Assembly: GCF_030819175.1 (NCBI RefSeq)
Contig: NZ_JAUTBJ010000002.1
Span: 134,001 to 198,000 of the forward strand
Source of the DNA: Sphingomonas sp. SORGH_AS_0879
GTDB taxonomy: Bacteria > Pseudomonadota > Alphaproteobacteria > Sphingomonadales > Sphingomonadaceae
Direction of reading: 5' to 3'
DNA length: 64,000 nt
The notes beneath the pieces are model-generated. The model was given only the letters and a program-made list of their open reading frames with translations. It searched no databases and had not been told where the DNA came from. Numbering within the stretch: position 1 is the first letter of the stretch; every line of letters starts with the position of its first letter. Positions 32,701-42,347 of this stretch are shown piece after piece. Both the position numbers and the translations under genes were made by a program.

Positions 32701-34038
32701 TCAGGCCGACAGCCGCGCGATCGTCCGCTCCTGCCCGATCAGCGGGAGAAGCGCGGCCATGTCCGGCCCCTGCGCCCGGCCGGTAAGGGCAAGTCGCAAC
32801 GGCAGGAACAGCGTCTTCCCCTTGCGCCCTGTCGCGTCCTTGAGCGCGGCGGTCAGCCTGTGCCACGGGTCGTTCGCCCAGTCGATGGTGGCCGCAACCT
32901 CGGCGGCTTGGGCCAGGTACGCGCGGTCCTCCCCGGCCGGCTCGGGTGCGTCTACCGGGCCCTCGATCACCTGCCACCAGTCGGCGGCCTCTGCGACGGT
33001 CGACAGGTTGGGCCGCACCGCTTCCCATTCCGCTGCGCCCATGCCGTTGGGAAGGCGATCGGCCACGGCGGCATACGGAGTCTGATGCAGAATGCGCGCG
33101 TTCAACTGCGCCAGTTCCGCCTCGTCGAACCGTGCAGGCGCGCGGCCGAAGCGCGAAAAGTCGAACCCGGCGATCAGCGGGGCCATGTCGGCGACCGGCT
33201 CGACCGGATCGCTGGTGCCGATCCGGGCGAGGAGCGCGCGGACCGCCTGCGGCTCGATCCCTTGTCCACGGAAGTGATCGACGCCCAGCGAACCGAGTCG
33301 CTTGGACAGCTTGCCCTCATTGCCGGTCAGCAGTGCGGCATGGGCGAAGCGGGGCAAGTCCGCCCCCAAAGCCTGAAACATCTGAATCTGGAGCGCGGTG
33401 TTGGAGACGTGATCCTCACCCCGCACCACCTGGGTCACGCCCATGTCGATGTCATCGATCACCGAGGGCAGCATATAAAGCCATGTCCCATCGGCGCGGC
33501 GGATCACCGGATCGCTCATCGTCGCGGGGTCGAAGCGCTGGGGCCCGCGCACCGCATCATCCCACTCGATCGACGCGCCATGGTCCAGCTTGAAGCGCCA
33601 ATGCGGGCGAACGCCTTCGGCCTCCAGCTTGGCGCGGTCTTCGTCGGTCATGGTCAGCGCGGCACGGTCGTACACGGGGGGAAGCCCGCGCCCCAACTGA
33701 ATCTTGCGCTTCAGGTCGAGTTCCTGCGCGGTTTCATAGGCCGGATAGACATGGTCGTTCGCCGCCAGTTCGGCGAAGCGCGCCTCATACAGCGCAAAAC
33801 GCTGCGACTGGCGCACCTCGGCATCGGGGATCAGCCCCAACCAGACCAAATCCGCCCGGATCGCCTCGACATAGCGTTCCTCGCTCCGCTCGGCATCGGT
33901 GTCGTCGATGCGCAGCAGGAAGCGCCCGCCGGTGCTTTGCGCATACATCCAGTTGTGGAGCGCGGTGCGGATATTGCCGACATGCAGCCGCCCGGTGGGC
34001 GAAGGAGCGAAACGGGTCACGGTCATGCCCCGCGCCAT
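32701..34038 (-). CDS. gltX: Glutamyl-tRNA synthetase
   Basis: A 445-aa class I synthetase. HIGH-like motif PSPTGRLHVGN (12-22), WLYMLPSVIDDIDMGVTQVVRGEDH, and KLSKR at 243-247. The zinc-binding Cys cluster of E. coli GluRS is absent (HVYPAYETAQELD in its place). Length is on the short side for the family. Alphaproteobacteria often carry two GluRS genes, one misacylating tRNA-Gln for the GatCAB route; this one fits the shorter type, but the discrimination needs a tree. Divergent from prs. Confidence 0.95.
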   Translation of the reverse strand: MARGMTVTRFAPSPTGRLHVGNIRTALHNWMYAQSTGGRFLLRIDDTDAERSEERYVEAIRADLVWLGLIPDAEVRQSQRFALYEARFAELAANDHVYPAYETAQELDLKRKIQLGRGLPPVYDRAALTMTDEDRAKLEAEGVRPHWRFKLDHGASIEWDDAVRGPQRFDPATMSDPVIRRADGTWLYMLPSVIDDIDMGVTQVVRGEDHVSNTALQIQMFQALGADLPRFAHAALLTGNEGKLSKRLGSLGVDHFRGQGIEPQAVRALLARIGTSDPVEPVADMAPLIAGFDFSRFGRAPARFDEAELAQLNARILHQTPYAAVADRLPNGMGAAEWEAVRPNLSTVAEAADWWQVIEGPVDAPEPAGEDRAYLAQAAEVAATIDWANDPWHRLTAALKDATGRKGKTLFLPLRLALTGRAQGPDMAALLPLIGQERTIARLSA

Positions 34039-34124
34039 AATCCGGGAATCGCCTTTGCGCTATTGTGACAGCGCGATTAAAGGGGCCGCGACCAACGGAC
34101 TGTCTGCGGGGACGGGGAATGACC

Positions 34125-35060
34125 ATGAAGTTGATGACCGGCAATTCGAACCTGCCGCTGGCAAAAGCCATTTCCGCCTATCTGGAAGTGCCGCTGACCG
34201 AAGCGCTGGTGCGCCGCTTCGCCGATGAGGAAATCTTCGTCGAGATTCAGGAGAATGTGCGCGGCGAGGACGTGTTCGTGATCCAGTCGACCGGCTATCC
34301 GGTCAACGACAACCTCATGGAATTGCTGATCATGATCGACGCGCTGAAGCGTGCGTCGGCGCGGCGGATCACGGCGGTCATCCCCTATTTCGGCTATGCG
34401 CGCCAGGACCGGAAGCCCGGCCCGCGCACGCCGATCTCGGCCAAGCTGGTCGCCAATCTGATCACCGTGGCGGGTGCCGATCGCGTCCTGTCGGTCGACC
34501 TCCATGCCGGTCAGATTCAGGGCTTTTTCGATATACCGACCGACAATCTCTATGCCGCGCCGGTCATGTCGGCGGACATATTGGCGCGGTTCAAGAACGA
34601 CAATCTCATGGTCGTATCACCCGACGTCGGTGGCGTGGTCCGCGCACGCCAGCTCGCCAAGCGGCTCAACAACGCGCCGCTCTCCATCGTCGACAAGCGC
34701 CGCGAGCGCGCGGGCGAGTCGGAGGTGATGAACATCATCGGCGACGTCGAGGGCCGCTTCTGCATCCTGATCGACGATATCGTCGACTCGGCGGGCACGC
34801 TGTGCAACGCCGCCGCCGCGCTGCGCCAGGCGGGGGCGGAGGACGTGGTCGCCTATGTCACCCACGGCGTGCTGTCGGGCGGCGCGGTGGCGCGGGTCGA
34901 GGGATCGGAACTGCGCGAACTGGTCATCACCGACTCGATCGGCAATCACGAGTCGATCGGCGCGACGGCCAAGATCCGCCATTTGGCCATCGCCCCGCTG
35001 CTGGGCGAGGCGATCAAGCGCATCGCGGATGAAACCAGCGTGTCGAGCCTGTTCGACTGA
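34125..35060 (+). CDS. prs: Ribose-phosphate pyrophosphokinase
   Basis: A 311-aa class I PRPP synthase that makes PRPP from ribose-5-phosphate and [25 protein letters not shown], the ATP loop [35 protein letters not shown], and the PRPP loop [12 protein letters not shown] are present. [13 protein letters not shown] is the usual alphaproteobacterial start; the ATG at 34119 two codons earlier has its GGGGA site too close. Confidence 0.97.
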   Translation: MKLMTGNSNLPLAKAISAYLEVPLTEALVRRFADEEIFVEIQENVRGEDVFVIQSTGYPVNDNLMELLIMIDALKRASARRITAVIPYFGYARQDRKPGPRTPISAKLVANLITVAGADRVLSVDLHAGQIQGFFDIPTDNLYAAPVMSADILARFKNDNLMVVSPDVGGVVRARQLAKRLNNAPLSIVDKRRERAGESEVMNIIGDVEGRFCILIDDIVDSAGTLCNAAAALRQAGAEDVVAYVTHGVLSGGAVARVEGSELRELVITDSIGNHESIGATAKIRHLAIAPLLGEAIKRIADETSVSSLFD

Positions 35061-35128
35061 TGGCAACAGGGGGCTGTCGGCAGCTTTGCCCGCCGCCATG
35101 GCTGCAGGTCGATGGGGGATTCCCGTGG

Positions 35129-35202
35129 CCTTCGACTTCGCTCAGGCTGAACGGGGGTAGGGGGTCGCCAAAACCCCGTTCGCGCTGAGCGAAGTCGCAG
35201 CG
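35129..35202. repeat. REP-like repeat pair, family A
   Basis: A forward copy (35129-35154) and an inverted variant with GCGCTGAGCGAAGTCGCAG (35176-35202) lie in the convergent gap between prs and the PilZ gene. Confidence 0.88.
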
Positions 35203-35238
35203 TACGCCCCTCGCTCACCGCAAGGGACACGAACCGCC

Positions 35239-35571
35239 TCAGCCATTCCCCAGCGCGACGATATGCTCGAACACCGCCGGGTGGAGCGGCTTGGAAAAGG
35301 CGCAGCCATATTTGAAGCCGTCGCGCCAGGCGATCACCGCTTCCATGGGGGCGAGGCCCGGCAGGGTCAGCCAGACGATCGTGCCCGGCCACAGGGTGAA
35401 GCTGGTTTCGGCGCGAAAACCATGCTGCGACAGGTCGACCACGTCGATCTCGAACCGGGTCTGCCCCTTGTCGCGCAGATGGGCGCGCATCCGCACCGCA
35501 TGACGCAGGGTACGACGGAGTTCCTGGCCGGCGACCGGCTCGAACGGCGGGGTGAAGACCGGTTTTTCCAT
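35239..35571 (-). CDS. PilZ-domain protein
   Basis: A 110-aa single PilZ domain, the common cyclic-di-GMP receptor. The RxxxR motif is RRTLR (19-23) and the second motif DxSxxG is DLSQHG (46-51), so ligand binding looks intact. WRDGFKYGCAFSKPL is the usual last strand pair. It lies 25 bp after crtZ on the same strand, and they may be co-transcribed; a functional link is not evident. Confidence 0.88.
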   Translation of the reverse strand: MEKPVFTPPFEPVAGQELRRTLRHAVRMRAHLRDKGQTRFEIDVVDLSQHGFRAETSFTLWPGTIVWLTLPGLAPMEAVIAWRDGFKYGCAFSKPLHPAVFEHIVALGNG

Positions 35572-35596
35572 GACTCCCGTTCTATCCGAAATAAGG

Positions 35597-36130
35597 TTAC
35601 TTTTTCGACAACAGCCCGTCCTGTTCGGCTACGGCACCGACAGGGCGGCGAACCCCGGCGCGCGAACGCCGCTTGAGTTCGGCCTTCAACGCCTCGGGCC
35701 TGGGCGCGACCAGAAAGCCGAAGCTGACCGTGCCGTGCTTGGTTTCCACGACATGGTGCAGCCGGTGCGCCTGGATGATCCGCTTCATATAATCCGACTT
35801 GGGCAGATAGCGGGTCGGCAGCCGCTTGTGCACGATGACATCGTGAAAACCGAAATAGATCGCGCCGTAAGCCGCGATCCCCGCGCCGATCCAGGTAAAG
35901 CCGCTCCACCAGCCCAGTTGCGCACCGCCCAGGATCATCACGAAGGACGGCACCGCGAAGATCGCGGCATACAGGTCGTTCAACTCCCAATTGCCGGTGC
36001 GCGGGCGGTGATGGCTTTCGTGGAGGAACCAGCCGGGCCCATGCATGATCCAGCGATGCGCCGCATAGGCGAACCCCTCCATGAAGATCACGGTGCCGAG
36101 AAACAGGAGAATGCCGAGAGCCCAGTGCAT
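35597..36130 (-). CDS. crtZ: Beta-carotene hydroxylase, CrtZ type
   Basis: A 177-aa membrane di-iron enzyme that adds 3-hydroxyl groups to beta-ionone rings (beta-carotene to zeaxanthin; in sphingomonads zeaxanthin is a step toward nostoxanthin). All four His motifs of the fatty-acid hydroxylase superfamily are seen: HRWIMH (25-30), HESHH (37-41), HDVIVH (96-101) and HRLHH (122-126). The other carotenoid genes are not in the window. Divergent from sucC. Confidence 0.93.
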   Translation of the reverse strand: MHWALGILLFLGTVIFMEGFAYAAHRWIMHGPGWFLHESHHRPRTGNWELNDLYAAIFAVPSFVMILGGAQLGWWSGFTWIGAGIAAYGAIYFGFHDVIVHKRLPTRYLPKSDYMKRIIQAHRLHHVVETKHGTVSFGFLVAPRPEALKAELKRRSRAGVRRPVGAVAEQDGLLSKK

Positions 36131-36223
36131 CCTGCCTATATAGCGTGGTCGCTCTGCTTTTGCGCGTAATTCCGTTCGTCACCCTGATCGAACGGCTCGC
36201 CACCCGAGAATTCGCACTTGCGA

Positions 36224-36233
36224 TGCAATTGCA
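36224..36233. promoter_or_regulatory. Short palindrome in the crtZ-sucC divergent region
   Basis: TGCAATTGCA is a perfect 10-bp palindrome in the only AT-rich part of the 195-bp gap between the divergent crtZ and sucC genes. It may be part of a promoter or operator; nothing identifies the protein that would bind. Confidence 0.25.
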
Positions 36234-36325
36234 ATAATGCCGTTTCGGGGTGGATTTGTCCGTCCGCCTGTGCTTTAGCCGCACCCAATTTCCCTAGAAC
36301 CACCCGAGAGGCGGAAGGCTAGCGC

Positions 36326-37525
36326 ATGAACATCCACGAATATCAGGCCAAGGAATTGCTCGCCAAGTTCGGCGTGCCCGTCCCCGCCGGCTTCGCCGCG
36401 ATGACCGTCGAGGAAGCTGTCGAGGCATCGTCCAAGCTCCCCGGACCGCTCTATGTCGTCAAGGCGCAGATCCATGCCGGTGGCCGTGGCAAGGGCAAGT
36501 TCAAGGAACTCGGCCCCGACGCCAAGGGCGGTGTTCGCCTCGCCAAGACCGCCGAGGAAGTCCGCGCTGCCGCGACCGACATGCTGGGCAACACGCTGGT
36601 CACCATCCAGACCGGTGAGGCTGGCAAGCAGGTCAACCGCCTGTACGTGACCGACGGCGTCGACATCGCCAAGGAATTCTACCTGGCGCTGCTCGTCAAC
36701 CGCGCCACCGGCCGAGTCTCGATGGTCGCCTCGACCGAGGGCGGCATGGATATCGAAACCGTGGCGCATGACACTCCCGAAAAGATCCATTCGATCGACA
36801 TCGACACCGCGACCGGCTTCATGCCGCATCACGGCCGCGCCGTCGCCGCCGCGCTGGAACTGACCGGCGACCTTGCCAAGCAGGCCGCCAACGTCGCGTC
36901 GAAGCTCTACGCCGCGTTCCTGGGCACCGATGCCGAGCAGATCGAGATCAACCCGCTCGCCGTCACCGAGGACGGCAAGCTGATGGTGCTCGACGCCAAG
37001 GTCGGCTTCGACGGCAACGCCATGTTCCGTCACAAGGACCTGATGGAACTGCGCGACACCACCGAAGAAGACGCGATGGAACTGGAGGCGTCGAAGTACG
37101 ACCTGGCGTACATCAAGCTCGACGGCGACATCGGCTGCATGGTCAACGGCGCAGGGCTTGCCATGGCGACGATGGACATCATCAAGCTGAACGGCATGTT
37201 CCCGGCCAACTTCCTCGACGTCGGCGGCGGCGCCAACAAGGAGAAGGTCACCGCGGCGTTCAAGATCATCCTGAGCGACCCCGCCGTGAAGGGCATCCTG
37301 GTCAACATCTTCGGCGGCATCATGCGCTGCGACATCATCGCCGACGGCATCGTCGCGGCGGCGAAGGAAGTGAACCTCCAGGTTCCGCTGGTCGTCCGCC
37401 TCGAGGGAACGAATGTCGAGAAGGGCAAGGAAATCCTCGCCAATTCGGGTCTCGCCATCGTCCCCGCCAACGATCTGGGCGACGCCGCCAAGAAGATCGT
37501 GGCCGAGGTGCAGAAGGTCGCCTGA
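36326..37525 (+). CDS. sucC: Succinate-CoA ligase [ADP-forming] subunit beta
   Basis: A 399-aa ATP-grasp beta subunit of the TCA-cycle enzyme that makes succinate and ATP/GTP from succinyl-Co[72 protein letters not shown] and [18 protein letters not shown] are all family marks. sucD does not follow; a terminator and then etfBA do, so the alpha subunit must be encoded elsewhere. The start has GAGGCGGAAGG upstream. Confidence 0.97.
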   Translation: MNIHEYQAKELLAKFGVPVPAGFAAMTVEEAVEASSKLPGPLYVVKAQIHAGGRGKGKFKELGPDAKGGVRLAKTAEEVRAAATDMLGNTLVTIQTGEAGKQVNRLYVTDGVDIAKEFYLALLVNRATGRVSMVASTEGGMDIETVAHDTPEKIHSIDIDTATGFMPHHGRAVAAALELTGDLAKQAANVASKLYAAFLGTDAEQIEINPLAVTEDGKLMVLDAKVGFDGNAMFRHKDLMELRDTTEEDAMELEASKYDLAYIKLDGDIGCMVNGAGLAMATMDIIKLNGMFPANFLDVGGGANKEKVTAAFKIILSDPAVKGILVNIFGGIMRCDIIADGIVAAAKEVNLQVPLVVRLEGTNVEKGKEILANSGLAIVPANDLGDAAKKIVAEVQKVA

Positions 37526-37558
37526 TAAGCGCCTTCGGCCCTGATGGACCGATTTGGA

Positions 37559-37592
37559 GGGGCTCGGGCGGAAACGTCCGGGCCCCTTTCTC
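37559..37592 (+). terminator. Rho-independent terminator after sucC
   Basis: A 12-bp stem (37559-37570 with 37575-37586, two G-T pairs) is closed by a GAAA tetraloop and followed by TTTCT. It separates sucC from etfB. Confidence 0.88.
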
Positions 37593-37678
37593 GTTGGTCG
37601 GGACGAACACTTGCGATGCGCTCGCAAGCCCGCCAAAGACGGCGACATGATGGGCTGTTCAGCCGGGAAGGAACCGCG

Positions 37679-38428
37679 ATGAAGATCGTCGTGCCCGTGA
37701 AACGGGTGTTGGATTATAACGTGAAGCCTCGGGTGAAGGCGGACGGGACGGGCGTCGATCTGGCGAACGTGAAGATGTCGATGAACCCGTTCGACGAGAT
37801 CGCGGTGGAAGAGGCGATCCGGCTGAAGGAGAAGGGGGCGGCGACCGAGGTGGTCGTCGTCTCGATCGGCGAGCCCAAGGCGGCGGACACGCTGCGCACC
37901 GCGCTGGCGATGGGCGCGGACCGGGCGGTGCTGATCACCGCCGATCAGGCCCCCGAACCGCTCGGCGTCGCCAAGCTGCTCGCCAAGGTGGTCGAGGAGG
38001 AGCAGCCCGGTCTGGTGATCCTGGGCAAGCAGGCGATCGACGGCGACAACAACCAGACCGGCCAGATGCTGGCGGGGCTGCTCGGTTGGGCGCAGGGGAC
38101 CTTTGCGTCCAAGGTCGAGATCGACGGCCAGACCGCCAACGTCACCCGCGAGGTCGATGGCGGTCTGGAGACGGTGGCGCTCACGCTCCCCGCCATCGTG
38201 ACGACCGACCTGCGCCTCAACGAGCCGCGCTATGCGTCGCTCCCCAACATCATGAAGGCCAAGTCCAAGCCGATGGCGACCAGGACCGCCGCCGACTACG
38301 GCGTAGATGTTGCCCCCCGGCTGACGGTCACGCACGTTGCCGAGCCGGGCAAGCGCCAGGCGGGCGTCAAGGTCGGCTCGGTCGACGAACTGGTCGAGAA
38401 ACTCAAAGCACTGGGAGTGGCCAAGTGA
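37679..38428 (+). CDS. etfB: Electron transfer flavoprotein subunit beta
   Basis: A 249-aa AMP-binding subunit of the ETF dimer that passes electrons from acyl-CoA dehydrogenases to ETF-ubiquinone oxidoreductase. [42 protein letters not shown], and [21 protein letters not shown] are characteristic. Start ATG with GGAAGGAA upstream. The stop overlaps the etfA start (GTGA). Confidence 0.97.
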   Translation: MKIVVPVKRVLDYNVKPRVKADGTGVDLANVKMSMNPFDEIAVEEAIRLKEKGAATEVVVVSIGEPKAADTLRTALAMGADRAVLITADQAPEPLGVAKLLAKVVEEEQPGLVILGKQAIDGDNNQTGQMLAGLLGWAQGTFASKVEIDGQTANVTREVDGGLETVALTLPAIVTTDLRLNEPRYASLPNIMKAKSKPMATRTAADYGVDVAPRLTVTHVAEPGKRQAGVKVGSVDELVEKLKALGVAK

Positions 38429-39354
38429 AGACGCTGGTATGGGTCGAACATGACGGCGGAGCCGTCAAGGATGCCACGCTGGCGACCGTCACGGCGGCGG
38501 CCAAGCTGGGCGAGGTCCACCTGATCGTCGCCGGTCAGGGCGTGGACGGTGTCGCGCAGGCCGCCGCCAAGATCGCGGGCGTGGGCAAGGTCCATGTCGC
38601 CGATGACGCGGCCTATGCCCATGCGCTGGCCGAGAATGTCGCACCGCTGGTGGCGAAGCTGATGGAGAGCCACGACGCCTTCCTTGCCCCGTCGACCACC
38701 ACCGGCAAGAACATCGCGCCGCGTGTCGCCGCGCTGATCGATGTGATGCAGATCAGCGACATCCTGTCGGTCGAGGGGCCGGACAGCTTCACCCGGCCCA
38801 TCTATGCGGGCAACGCCATCGCGACGGTGAAGACCAGCGACAAGAAGCTGGTCCTGACCGTGCGCACCACCGCCTTCGAGAAGGCGGCGGCCGAGGGCGG
38901 CTCGGGCGAGGTCGAAGCCATCGCGTCCACCGGCGATGCCGGAAGCTCGCGCTTTGTCGGCGCGGAGAAGGCCGAGAACGCGCGGCCCGAACTGACCAGT
39001 GCCAAGGTCATCGTCTCGGGCGGTCGCGCGCTGGGCTCGGAGGAGCAGTTCCATGCGCTGATCGACCCGCTCGCCGACAAGCTGGGGGCCGCCGTGGGTG
39101 CCTCCCGTGCGGCGGTCGATGCGGGCTATGCCCCCAACGACTATCAGGTCGGGCAGACCGGCAAGATCGTCGCCCCCGAAGTCTATGTCGCGGTCGGCAT
39201 TTCGGGCGCGATCCAGCATCTTGCCGGAATGAAGGATTCCAAGATCATCGTCGCGATCAACAAGGACGAGGATGCCCCCATCTTCCAGGTCGCCGATATC
39301 GGCCTGGTCGGCGACCTGTTCACCGTGATCCCCGAACTGACCGAGAAGGTCTGA
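38425..39354 (+). CDS. etfA: Electron transfer flavoprotein subunit alpha
   Basis: A 309-aa FAD-binding subunit. The GTG start overlaps etfB by 4 bases. The C-terminal FAD domain shows [58 protein letters not shown] and [20 protein letters not shown]. Together with the acyl-CoA genes near the left edge it fits active fatty-acid oxidation. Confidence 0.97.
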   Translation: MKTLVWVEHDGGAVKDATLATVTAAAKLGEVHLIVAGQGVDGVAQAAAKIAGVGKVHVADDAAYAHALAENVAPLVAKLMESHDAFLAPSTTTGKNIAPRVAALIDVMQISDILSVEGPDSFTRPIYAGNAIATVKTSDKKLVLTVRTTAFEKAAAEGGSGEVEAIASTGDAGSSRFVGAEKAENARPELTSAKVIVSGGRALGSEEQFHALIDPLADKLGAAVGASRAAVDAGYAPNDYQVGQTGKIVAPEVYVAVGISGAIQHLAGMKDSKIIVAINKDEDAPIFQVADIGLVGDLFTVIPELTEKV

Positions 39355-39355
39355 C

Positions 39356-39443
39356 GGAGGGGGGATCGCCGCACACGGCGTACCCGGCGGCGAGCCCCCT
39401 CCACCGCCGCTCCGCGGCGGTCCCCCTCCCCGTGCCGGGGAGG
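39356..39443. repeat. REP-like repeat cluster, family B
   Basis: CCACCGCCGCTCCGCGGCGG and CCTCCCCGTGCCGGGGAGG hairpins follow directly on the etfA stop. Same family as at 16632. Here the next gene is in the same direction. Confidence 0.85.
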
Positions 39444-39488
39444 ATTGTGGCTCTTCCCTTTCTTGTCCACCTGCGCGACATTCGCCGC

Positions 39489-39767
39489 ATGATCGGCCGT
39501 CATCTTCGTATCACCGGACGCGTGCAGGGCGTCGGGTATCGCTACTGGTTTATCGGTCGCGCCAAAGCACGGGGGCTGACCGGCTGGGTTCGTAACCGTG
39601 CGGACGGCTCGGTCGAAGCGGTCGTCCAGGGACCTGAGGACGAAGTGGCGCGGATCGTCGCCGACGCCGCGTCGGGACCACCCGCCGCGCGGGTCGACCG
39701 TGTCGAAGCGATCGAGCAACCCGTCGATCCCGCCTTCAATCAATTGGAACAGCGACTGACATGCTGA
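39489..39767 (+). CDS. Acylphosphatase
   Basis: A 92-aa alpha/beta-sandwich enzyme that hydrolyses carboxyl-phosphate bonds. [11 protein letters not shown] holds the phosphate-binding Arg18 and [13 protein letters not shown] holds Asn36 that orients the water. Length is typical. The stop lies 7 bases inside the next gene, so the dipeptidase is coupled to it. Confidence 0.95.
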   Translation: MIGRHLRITGRVQGVGYRYWFIGRAKARGLTGWVRNRADGSVEAVVQGPEDEVARIVADAASGPPAARVDRVEAIEQPVDPAFNQLEQRLTC

Positions 39768-40984
39768 TCGCACTTATCCTCGCCCAGGCCACCGATCCGG
39801 CCATCGCAAAGCGGGTCGAGTCGCTTCTTTCGCGCGCGCCCATAGTCGACGGGCATAACGACCTGCCCTGGGAACTGCGCGACACCGACCTCCCGCCCGA
39901 ATCGCCCAGGCTCGCCGCCGACACGAGCGCCCTGCCCCATCCGCTCCAGACCGACCTGCCCCGGTTGCAGCGTGGCGGGGTCGGCGGACAATTCTGGTCG
40001 GTATGGATTCCCGCCGACGCCACCGGCCCGCGCGCGGTCGAGATGACGCTGGAGCAGATCGACCGGGTCCACCGCCTCGTCGCCGCGCATCCCGACCGGC
40101 TGGCACTGGCGCGCACCGCCGGGGATATTCGTCGGCTGTCGAAACAAGGCCGGGTCGCCTCGCTGATCGGGGTCGAGGGCGGGCACCAGATCGACGGACG
40201 GCTGTCCGTGCTGCGCCAGTATCGGGCACTGGGCGTCGCCTATATGACACTGACCCATGGGCGGAGCCTGGCCTGGGCCGATTCCTCGACCGATGCGCCG
40301 ATCGCCAACGGGCTCAGCCCCTTTGGCCGTGCGGTGGTGGCAGAGATGAACCGGATCGGCATGATCGTCGATGTCGCCCATGTCTCCGACGCGACGATGG
40401 CGGCGGTGCTCGACACCAGCAAGGCGCCGGTCATCGCCTCGCATTCCGACGCCCGTGCGCTGGCCGATGCGCCGCGCAATATCCCCGATGCACTGCTCCG
40501 CCGGATCGGTGAGGGCGGCGGCATGGTGATGGTCAACTGCTATCCCGCCTTCCTGTCGAGCGCGTGGCGCGCCTGGGATGCGGCCCGCACCGCCTATGCC
40601 AAGTCGGTCGGCGTGCCCGCCAATATCTATGGCCCGCGCAGCCCCGCGCCCTTGATCGCCTGGGACGCGCAGCACCCCGCCCCGCATGTGACCGCCGCGA
40701 TGGTCGCCGACCATATCGAGCATATCGTGCACGTCGCCGGGCATGGCGCGGTCGGATTCGGCGGCGATTATGACGGGATCAACGGCACTTCGCCCGAGGG
40801 GATGAGCGGGGTCGACGGCTATCCGCTGGTGCTGGCCGAGCTGGTCCGGCGCGGGTGGAGCGACGCCGACCTGGCCGCGCTGACCAGCGGCAATATTCTG
40901 CGCGTGATGGACCGGGTCGAGGCCGTGTCCAAGAGCCTCAGTGCGACAGCGCCGGACGATTCGATCGATCCACTGGCCCGCTGA
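39761..40984 (+). CDS. Membrane dipeptidase (peptidase family M19)
   Basis: A 407-aa zinc dipeptidase of the renal dipeptidase family. Metal ligands can be followed: DGHNDLP (His32, Asp34), VEGGHQI (Glu), DVAHVSD (His) and ASHSDAR (His), with GFGGDYDG for substrate. The short hydrophobic start (LIALILAQA) could be a weak export signal; other family members carry a full one. Its 3' end overlaps the convergent MFS gene by 47 bp. Confidence 0.93.
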   Translation: MLIALILAQATDPAIAKRVESLLSRAPIVDGHNDLPWELRDTDLPPESPRLAADTSALPHPLQTDLPRLQRGGVGGQFWSVWIPADATGPRAVEMTLEQIDRVHRLVAAHPDRLALARTAGDIRRLSKQGRVASLIGVEGGHQIDGRLSVLRQYRALGVAYMTLTHGRSLAWADSSTDAPIANGLSPFGRAVVAEMNRIGMIVDVAHVSDATMAAVLDTSKAPVIASHSDARALADAPRNIPDALLRRIGEGGGMVMVNCYPAFLSSAWRAWDAARTAYAKSVGVPANIYGPRSPAPLIAWDAQHPAPHVTAAMVADHIEHIVHVAGHGAVGFGGDYDGINGTSPEGMSGVDGYPLVLAELVRRGWSDADLAALTSGNILRVMDRVEAVSKSLSATAPDDSIDPLAR

Positions 40985-42143
40985 GCGTATCCCCGGCGAA
41001 GCGCATCGCCACCAGCCAGATCACGAACCCGCCCAGCGCCAGCCCGCAACCGACATAGCCGGTCGAGGTCCAGCCCAGCCCGTTCGCGATGGCGAGCCCG
41101 CCCGCCCAGGGCCCGATGGCATTGGCGGTGTTGAAAGCCGAATGGTTGAGCGCGGCGGCCAACCCCTGCCCCTCGCCCGCCACGTCCATCAACCGCGTCT
41201 GGAGCACGGTGCCCAGCGCGCCGCCCAGCCCGATCGCGAAGATATTGGGCAAGATCGTCCACAAGCTCCCCGCCGCCAGCGGATAGAGCGCCAGCATCGC
41301 CGCCGACCAGAGCAGCAGCCCCCCGGCGGTCGGCATCAGCGCGCGGTCGGCGAAACGCGGCACGACGATATTGCCGATCGTCATGCCCAGACCGAACACC
41401 GCCAGCACCAGCGGGATGGTCGCGGTGGAGGCCCCCGTCACCTCGGTCAGCGTCGCGGCGAGATAGGTATAGACCGCGAACATCCCGCCAAAGCCGATTG
41501 CCCCGATCGCCAGCGTCAGCCAGACCTGACCCCGGCCCAGCGCCGCCAGCTCGCGCCGGACACTCGCGCCTTCGTCCGGCCTGTCATGCGGCGCGGCGAT
41601 CCACACCAGGGTCGCGGTCAGCAGCGCCAGCGCCGCCACCACGCCGAACACCCAGCGCCAGTTGAGCCACTGGCCCAGCATCTGCGCCAGCGGCACGCCG
41701 ATGACGGTCGCCACGGTCAGCCCCAGCATGATCCGCCCGACCGCCACCGTCCGCCGCTCGTCGGGGACCAGCGAGGCCGCGACCAGCGCCGCGATGCCGA
41801 AATAGGCCCCGTGCGGCAGCCCGCTGAGAAAGCGAAAGAAGAGCATCCAGTGATAATCGGGCGCGATCGCCGACAAGCCGTTGCCCAGCGCGAACATCAG
41901 CATCAACAGGATCAGCAGCGTGCGCCGCGCCAGCTTGGCCGACAGCACCGCGAGCAGCGGCGCGCCCACGACCACGCCCAGCGCATAGGCGCTGATGACA
42001 TGCCCCGCCGTCGGCGCGTCGATGTTCAGCCCGCGCGCCAGATCCGGCTCCAGGCTCATCGCGGCAAACTCGGTGGTGCCGATCGCGAAACCGCCCACCG
42101 CCAAAGCGGTGTGGACGATGCCGGGGGAAAATGTCCGGGCCAT
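40938..42143 (-). CDS. MFS exporter (arabinose efflux permease type)
   Basis: A 401-aa, 12-helix major facilitator of the DHA1/AraJ-like drug and sugar efflux group. Seen: GTTEFAAMSLEPDLARGLN, AYALGVVVGAPLLAVLSAKLARR with the loop 2-3 motif, RFLSGLPHGAYFG, and AALNHSAFNTANAIGPWAGG typical of this subfamily. The substrate is unknown. A good inverted repeat lies just upstream (42170-42194), but no regulator gene adjoins. Confidence 0.92.
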   Translation of the reverse strand: MARTFSPGIVHTALAVGGFAIGTTEFAAMSLEPDLARGLNIDAPTAGHVISAYALGVVVGAPLLAVLSAKLARRTLLILLMLMFALGNGLSAIAPDYHWMLFFRFLSGLPHGAYFGIAALVAASLVPDERRTVAVGRIMLGLTVATVIGVPLAQMLGQWLNWRWVFGVVAALALLTATLVWIAAPHDRPDEGASVRRELAALGRGQVWLTLAIGAIGFGGMFAVYTYLAATLTEVTGASTATIPLVLAVFGLGMTIGNIVVPRFADRALMPTAGGLLLWSAAMLALYPLAAGSLWTILPNIFAIGLGGALGTVLQTRLMDVAGEGQGLAAALNHSAFNTANAIGPWAGGLAIANGLGWTSTGYVGCGLALGGFVIWLVAMRFAGDTLSGPVDRSNRPALSH

Positions 42144-42169
42144 GGATTATCCTTTCTCGGCTTCCATAT

Positions 42170-42194
42170 GTTGCGCCGCAGCAAAATGCGCAAC
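42170..42194. promoter_or_regulatory. Inverted repeat upstream of the MFS exporter
   Basis: GTTGCGC and GCGCAAC are perfect 7-bp arms 11 bases apart, 27 bp before the MFS start codon and far from nfrB. This spacing and length suit a TetR- or LysR-type operator for the exporter. Confidence 0.5.
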
Positions 42195-42347
42195 CGTGGC
42201 GATGCGATCGCACAGCATTGAATTGATGAGGAATTCGAAAAACCAAGGATTTTCCGAACCCGTAACTGTTCCGAAACGGTCTTTTATCCATGTTGAAGTG
42301 CCCATTCCAGGCGGGCAGGGTCGTCCTCGGCAAAAGGGGGATGCCGG

